Below are positions 61,409 through 64,000 of a stretch of 64,000 nucleotides of DNA, in pieces. The notes under the pieces are model-generated. The model did not search any database and was not told where the DNA came from. It saw only the letters and a list, made by a program, of their open reading frames with translations. How positions within the stretch are numbered: the stretch's first letter is position 1; every line of letters begins with the position of its first letter. This stretch comes from Chloroflexota bacterium (GTDB taxonomy: Bacteria > Chloroflexota > Anaerolineae > JAAYZQ01), in the NCBI GenBank assembly GCA_018606645.1, contig JAGVRI010000010.1, positions 113,453 to 177,452 of the forward strand. The letters run 5' to 3'. The position numbers and the translations under genes were made by a program.

Positions 61409-61519
61409 ATGGCATTCTTGACATTCTTGACACTGTTGACATTCTTGGCATTCTTGGCATTCTTGCAAGGATGCCAAGAATGCCAAGAATGCCAAGAATA
61501 CAAGAATGCCAATATTTGA
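61409..61519 (+). CDS. 36-residue hydrophobic, cysteine-tailed small ORF
   Basis: ATG 61409 follows AAGGAG by ~9 nt and reads through the repeats below. The product has an alternating hydrophobic N-terminal half (LTFLTLL... FLAFLAFL) and a QE-C-QE-C tail, ending at TGA 61517. Such a peptide could sit in the membrane. The DNA palindrome may be the main feature, with the ORF an accident of it. Confidence 0.35.
   Translation: MAFLTFLTLLTFLAFLAFLQGCQECQECQEYKNANI
61412..61511. repeat. 9-bp tandem repeats arranged as a large palindrome
   Basis: Units of CATTCTTGG/CATTCTTGA run for ~50 bp, then turn into the inverted CCAAGAATG units. The centre is 61465/61466: the 19-mers 61447-61465 and 61466-61484 are inverted copies with one mismatch and no loop. 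It would form a cruciform or long hairpin just after the helicase gene. Confidence 0.8.
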
Positions 61520-61552
61520 GGCAATGGCAATCTTGAAGCCGAAGGAGGGACT

Positions 61553-61846
61553 ATGCCGATTGAGATTTGGGTTGGAGGGGACCTGTTTGCGCCCATAGTG
61601 GTATGCGACCATTGCGGCCAAAGGATTGAAAAGGCATCCGAGGGAAACTATCAATATTTGTTGGATGTGGGGGGAAGGGTTTACTTTACCCACAAGAAGT
61701 GCTGTATGGCATTTGAAGCGGCGCGGGGAGGGCGGTTACGATGGGCCGGGATGCCGCTTGAGGTGCTCCTAGTTCACTTGGCTCACAATTTGAAGGTGAA
61801 CTGGAGAAAAGCTAATGAGCTGGCAGACTTCCTAGATAGGATCTGA
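61553..61846 (+). CDS. Hypothetical protein with zinc-binding cysteines
   Basis: 97 residues from ATG 61553 (GGAGGG upstream). CDHC near 18-21 and HKKCC near 47-51 form a possible zinc site. No family recognised. Confidence 0.6.
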   Translation: MPIEIWVGGDLFAPIVVCDHCGQRIEKASEGNYQYLLDVGGRVYFTHKKCCMAFEAARGGRLRWAGMPLEVLLVHLAHNLKVNWRKANELADFLDRI

Positions 61847-61863
61847 GAGCGGCATAGGGAAGG

Positions 61864-61962
61864 GTGGCAAAAATCACGAACGGCGAGCCCTTTCCTGACC
61901 GCGCGGGCAACCTCAGGCATGCGGTCGCGAAATTGGATTTTTCAGGCTGGATGGAGGTTTGA
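61864..61962 (+). CDS. 32-residue small ORF
   Basis: GTG 61864 after AGGGAAG; the product starts AKITNGEPFPDRAGN. It begins 17 nt after the previous stop and its end carries the ribosome site of the next gene, so a coupled leader peptide is possible. Weak evidence. Confidence 0.3.
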   Translation: MAKITNGEPFPDRAGNLRHAVAKLDFSGWMEV

Positions 61963-61965
61963 GGA

Positions 61966-62142
61966 ATGCGAATCGAACGGGCGCATCGGGTTATCGTGAA
62001 CGTTGATAAGGGCGTTGTGAAGACCTTTTGGGTGACGAGCCTGCCCCTGCCTGCGGCGCTGGTGGCCATGATCCGGGGCAATTCCTCTGAAAGCGTGACC
62101 TGTTTGCCCCGCACCGCCCTGGGCGGCTTGTGCGATTTGTGA
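61966..62142 (+). CDS. 58-residue small hypothetical protein
   Basis: ATG 61966 with GGAGG 8 nt upstream. It starts MRIERAHRVIVNVDKG and ends ALGGLCDL, with a single cysteine pair spread over the C-terminal half. Reading frame and ribosome site support it; no family recognised. The 65 nt to the next gene hold only its ribosome site. Confidence 0.5.
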   Translation: MRIERAHRVIVNVDKGVVKTFWVTSLPLPAALVAMIRGNSSESVTCLPRTALGGLCDL

Positions 62143-62207
62143 TGCGCTTCATGCCGCGCTGGCTGAAGCCAATGACAGGGATTGAAAATGATTGAAGGAG
62201 GTGGAAG

Positions 62208-62933
62208 ATGCCTAAATTCAGTTTGAGAGTAAAGAAACCGGCGGTTGAGACTTACGCGGCCTGGCGGGCGCAGAAACAGGCGGAAACACAGAGAACCGCC
62301 AAGGGCCGCGAGCGGCTTTTGCCCGGTGACTTGGCCGAACGCATTTTTGAGGCCGGGAATGCGGAGCTGGCCCGGATTGCGGAACGTGAAGAAATCCTGC
62401 ACAAGAGCCTGGCGAACCTGGAGCGCATCAAGCGCGAGATCAAGGAGCAGCATCGGCGGGCGTGCGAACTTACCGCGCCTCCGCCCCGCTGGTATGCCGG
62501 CCTGCACGAACGAACTTATGAGGACTGGCGAGCCATGGCGGAAAAGCGCGGCTATCTGGTCCAGGGCGAGAACGCTGTCGAGTGGTCCAGGGCGCTGAAG
62601 CGGGTTGCGAGGGACATCACGGCGCATCGGCTGGAGCTGGCCGACCTGCTGCGAAAGCGGATGGAGATTAAACGCGTCCAACGGGCATGCAGGCTTGGCG
62701 TCAAATCGGCGGTCCTGGCCGTGGTGCGGACCTGGCAGAGCGGGCCGGCGCTGGTGGGGGAGCTAAGCCCGATTATAGGATCGCCCCCGGTGTGGGTTGA
62801 TTCGAGCGGCAACCCGCTACCGCCTGAGGCGCTTGGTCAGGACGGCCAACCCGATCCGGCGGTGAAGCCGGGCGTGGCGATCCATGGCGAGGGCCGGACG
62901 GTCGTGGTTGACAGTTGGGAGGCTGAAAAATGA
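62208..62933 (+). CDS. Hypothetical coiled-coil protein of the phage element
   Basis: 241 residues from ATG 62208 (GGAGG upstream). Residues ~30-90 are charged, helix-rich (ERIFEAGNAELARIAEREEI, LANLERIKREIKEQHRRA); a later helical stretch includes DITAHRLELADLLRKRMEIKR. Next to a prohead protease and overlapping it by 4 nt, it could be a head or portal-associated protein, but no portal motif is visible. Confidence 0.6.
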   Translation: MPKFSLRVKKPAVETYAAWRAQKQAETQRTAKGRERLLPGDLAERIFEAGNAELARIAEREEILHKSLANLERIKREIKEQHRRACELTAPPPRWYAGLHERTYEDWRAMAEKRGYLVQGENAVEWSRALKRVARDITAHRLELADLLRKRMEIKRVQRACRLGVKSAVLAVVRTWQSGPALVGELSPIIGSPPVWVDSSGNPLPPEALGQDGQPDPAVKPGVAIHGEGRTVVVDSWEAEK

Positions 62934-63730
62934 GCGAGACCAAAATCTATCATGCCCCGTTGACCCTGAAAAGCTATGCTCAAGGCCAATTCCGGGCCGT
63001 CTTTGCGACCCTGGGCGTGGTGGACCATGATGGGGACCTGACCCTGCCCGGCGCATTCACCCGTGGCCAACCGGTCATAATCGAGCCGTGGAACCATGGG
63101 CCGGGCCTGCCTGTAGGCAAGGGCGTGATCGGCTGTGATGACCGCGAGGCATGGGTTGAGGGGCGCTTTCTCCTAGAGACCCAGGCCGGGCGGGAACACT
63201 ATGAGGCGGTCAAGCGGCTGGGCGATACCGTTGAATGGAGCTATACCTTCCGCATCGTGAAGGCCGGTCCTGGCCGCGACGGGGCCAAGCGCGTCCTGGA
63301 GAAGTTAGATGTCCACGGTGTAGCCCCTGTGACCAGGGGCGCGGGGATTGGGACCCGGACCGAGGTGATCAAGGGGAAGGCCGGGGAGAAGAGGCCGACC
63401 GTGAAGGAGATGAAGGCCGAAATCGAGGCCCTGATCGAGCCTGACCCCAAATGGCCGACCCCGTCCGAGATGAAGAGGCTACTTGATCTGGTGATCGGGC
63501 CGGAGGCCGAGGGCAAGGGGCAGGCTGGACCCACCAATCGGGACATGATTGCGGCGGCGATCCGGCGCGAATATGGCGGCGATGTGCCGTCCGAGGAATG
63601 GCTTGAGGTCATGGTCCAGAGCCGAATCGAGGGCCTTGTCCGCGAACAACAGGAGCGATGCCCCTTCCTTCGTGAGGACCAGGTCCGCCAACGGGTGATG
63701 CGCTGGCTGAGGCGACCTGCCAAGCGCTGA
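62930..63730 (+). CDS. HK97-family prohead protease
   Basis: 266 residues. The N-terminal ~150 residues match the family: FRAVFATLGVVDHDGDLTLPGAF, the catalytic His in EPWNHGPGLPVGKG, and the likely Ser in VEWSYTFRI. The C-terminal part (PTVKEMKAEIEALIEPDPKW...) is charged and may act as a scaffold. It matures the phage head by cutting the capsid protein, which is usually the next gene. This is the strongest sign that the element is a prophage. Confidence 0.82.
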   Translation: MSETKIYHAPLTLKSYAQGQFRAVFATLGVVDHDGDLTLPGAFTRGQPVIIEPWNHGPGLPVGKGVIGCDDREAWVEGRFLLETQAGREHYEAVKRLGDTVEWSYTFRIVKAGPGRDGAKRVLEKLDVHGVAPVTRGAGIGTRTEVIKGKAGEKRPTVKEMKAEIEALIEPDPKWPTPSEMKRLLDLVIGPEAEGKGQAGPTNRDMIAAAIRREYGGDVPSEEWLEVMVQSRIEGLVREQQERCPFLREDQVRQRVMRWLRRPAKR

Positions 63731-63746
63731 TACCCCGGCGGGGTAT
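63730..63746 (+). terminator. Palindrome just after the protease stop
   Basis: ATACCCCG-G-CGGGGTAT, perfect 8-bp arms, followed by TCTTG with no T-tract. Weak terminator candidate. Confidence 0.4.
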
Positions 63747-63748
63747 TC

Positions 63749-63777
63749 TTGCGCTTTCGCGGCGGTTGTGGTATCCT
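63749..63777 (+). promoter_or_regulatory. Promoter at the right edge
   Basis: TTGCGC (63749-63754), 17-nt spacer, TATCCT (63772-63777); predicted start near 63784. Confidence 0.5.
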
Positions 63778-63783
63778 ATGAGT

Positions 63784-64000
63784 ACCTCCTTGCCTGGGGG
63801 ATGCCCGGCTTCGCCTGGCCGGGCGTCCCCGGCGTGATGCATGGGTGGGCAGGCCGGGGGGAGTGAAACCCCGCGATACCTACCGGCCTGGGTGCATTTC
63901 ACATATCTGGAAAACATAATGCGCGTTGAGCGAGGGTTTGCCTGCCGGGCATAGATGTGGTACAAATAGTCATCCTGTACGATGAGAGGAGTGTTCCCCG
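63784..64000 (+). other. Structured untranslated region running off the window
   Basis: A 13-pair stem (GGGGATGCCCGGC at ~63796 with GCCGGGCGTCCCC, two G-U) is followed by CAGGCCGG/CCGGCCTG enclosing GGGG/CCCC with an AGTGAAA loop (~63850-63890). No gene is open through it. GAGAGGAG at the very end may be a ribosome site for the next gene. I recognise no known RNA family. Confidence 0.4.

Noticed and set aside
61385..61693. Minus-strand open frame with QEC repeats
   Set aside because: It results from the palindromic DNA repeats and runs against the genes of the element.

Overview
The window is GC-rich and almost fully coding. It reads as a chromosomal segment of a non-model bacterium, most likely Chloroflexota of the Anaerolineae type. 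That placement is an inference from the gene set: CheC-fused response regulator, Pro/Thr-rich lipoprotein linkers, M81 hydrolases, DUF1847, and PlsX/PlsY phospholipid synthesis. No rRNA or other marker is present to prove it. Promoters of the sigma70 type are easy to see; their -35 is often TTGACA or TTGCGC, and one hydrolase gene appears to have a leaderless mRNA.

Region 1 (1-10.9 kb) is housekeeping and mixed. It holds a PAS sensor (cut by the window edge) with a response regulator-CheC phosphatase; a Rieske ferredoxin-plsY-glycosyltransferase operon; a secreted glycosidase with an orphan solute-binding protein; a LysR regulator; and plsX-fabF with a membrane protein. A roughly 130-bp intergenic repeat occurs three times here.

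Region 2 (10.9-46.5 kb) is about 35 kb with every gene on the minus strand, a very large catabolic island. It has three ABC importers (binding protein plus two permeases, none with an ATPase), two GlcD/GlcF 2-hydroxyacid oxidase pairs, a fumarate-reductase-like flavoprotein with an SdhB-HdrB/GlcF fusion (like methanogen thiol:fumarate reductase), and hydrolases (M20, M81, metallo-beta-lactamase fold). It also has an SDR, a Gfo/Idh enzyme, a FadH-like FMN/FAD/Fe-S reductase, an HMGL-like enzyme, an ADP-forming acyl-CoA synthetase, two PLP enzymes, an aldehyde dehydrogenase and an IclR regulator. A strong promoter with an overlapping TGAAAC palindrome sits at its upstream end. The logic looks like: import, hydrolysis, deamination, oxidation, CoA activation, then ATP from acyl-CoA. 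The substrate cannot be read from sequence.

Region 3 (46.8-55.5 kb) holds a DUF1847 protein, a second M81 hydrolase, an Atu3266-type amidohydrolase, ftsK and sbcC.

Region 4 (55.6-64 kb, running off the window) is an integrated phage-like element. It starts at a 3' fragment of tRNA-Gly(UCC) that looks like an attachment-site scar. Next come a tyrosine recombinase that has lost its C-terminal catalytic box, a replication-protein remnant carrying four TGACAaaaaTGTCA iterons inside its coding sequence, small unknown genes, a DnaB-like helicase/ATPase, and an HK97-type prohead protease. The right edge holds a promoter and a highly structured untranslated stretch.
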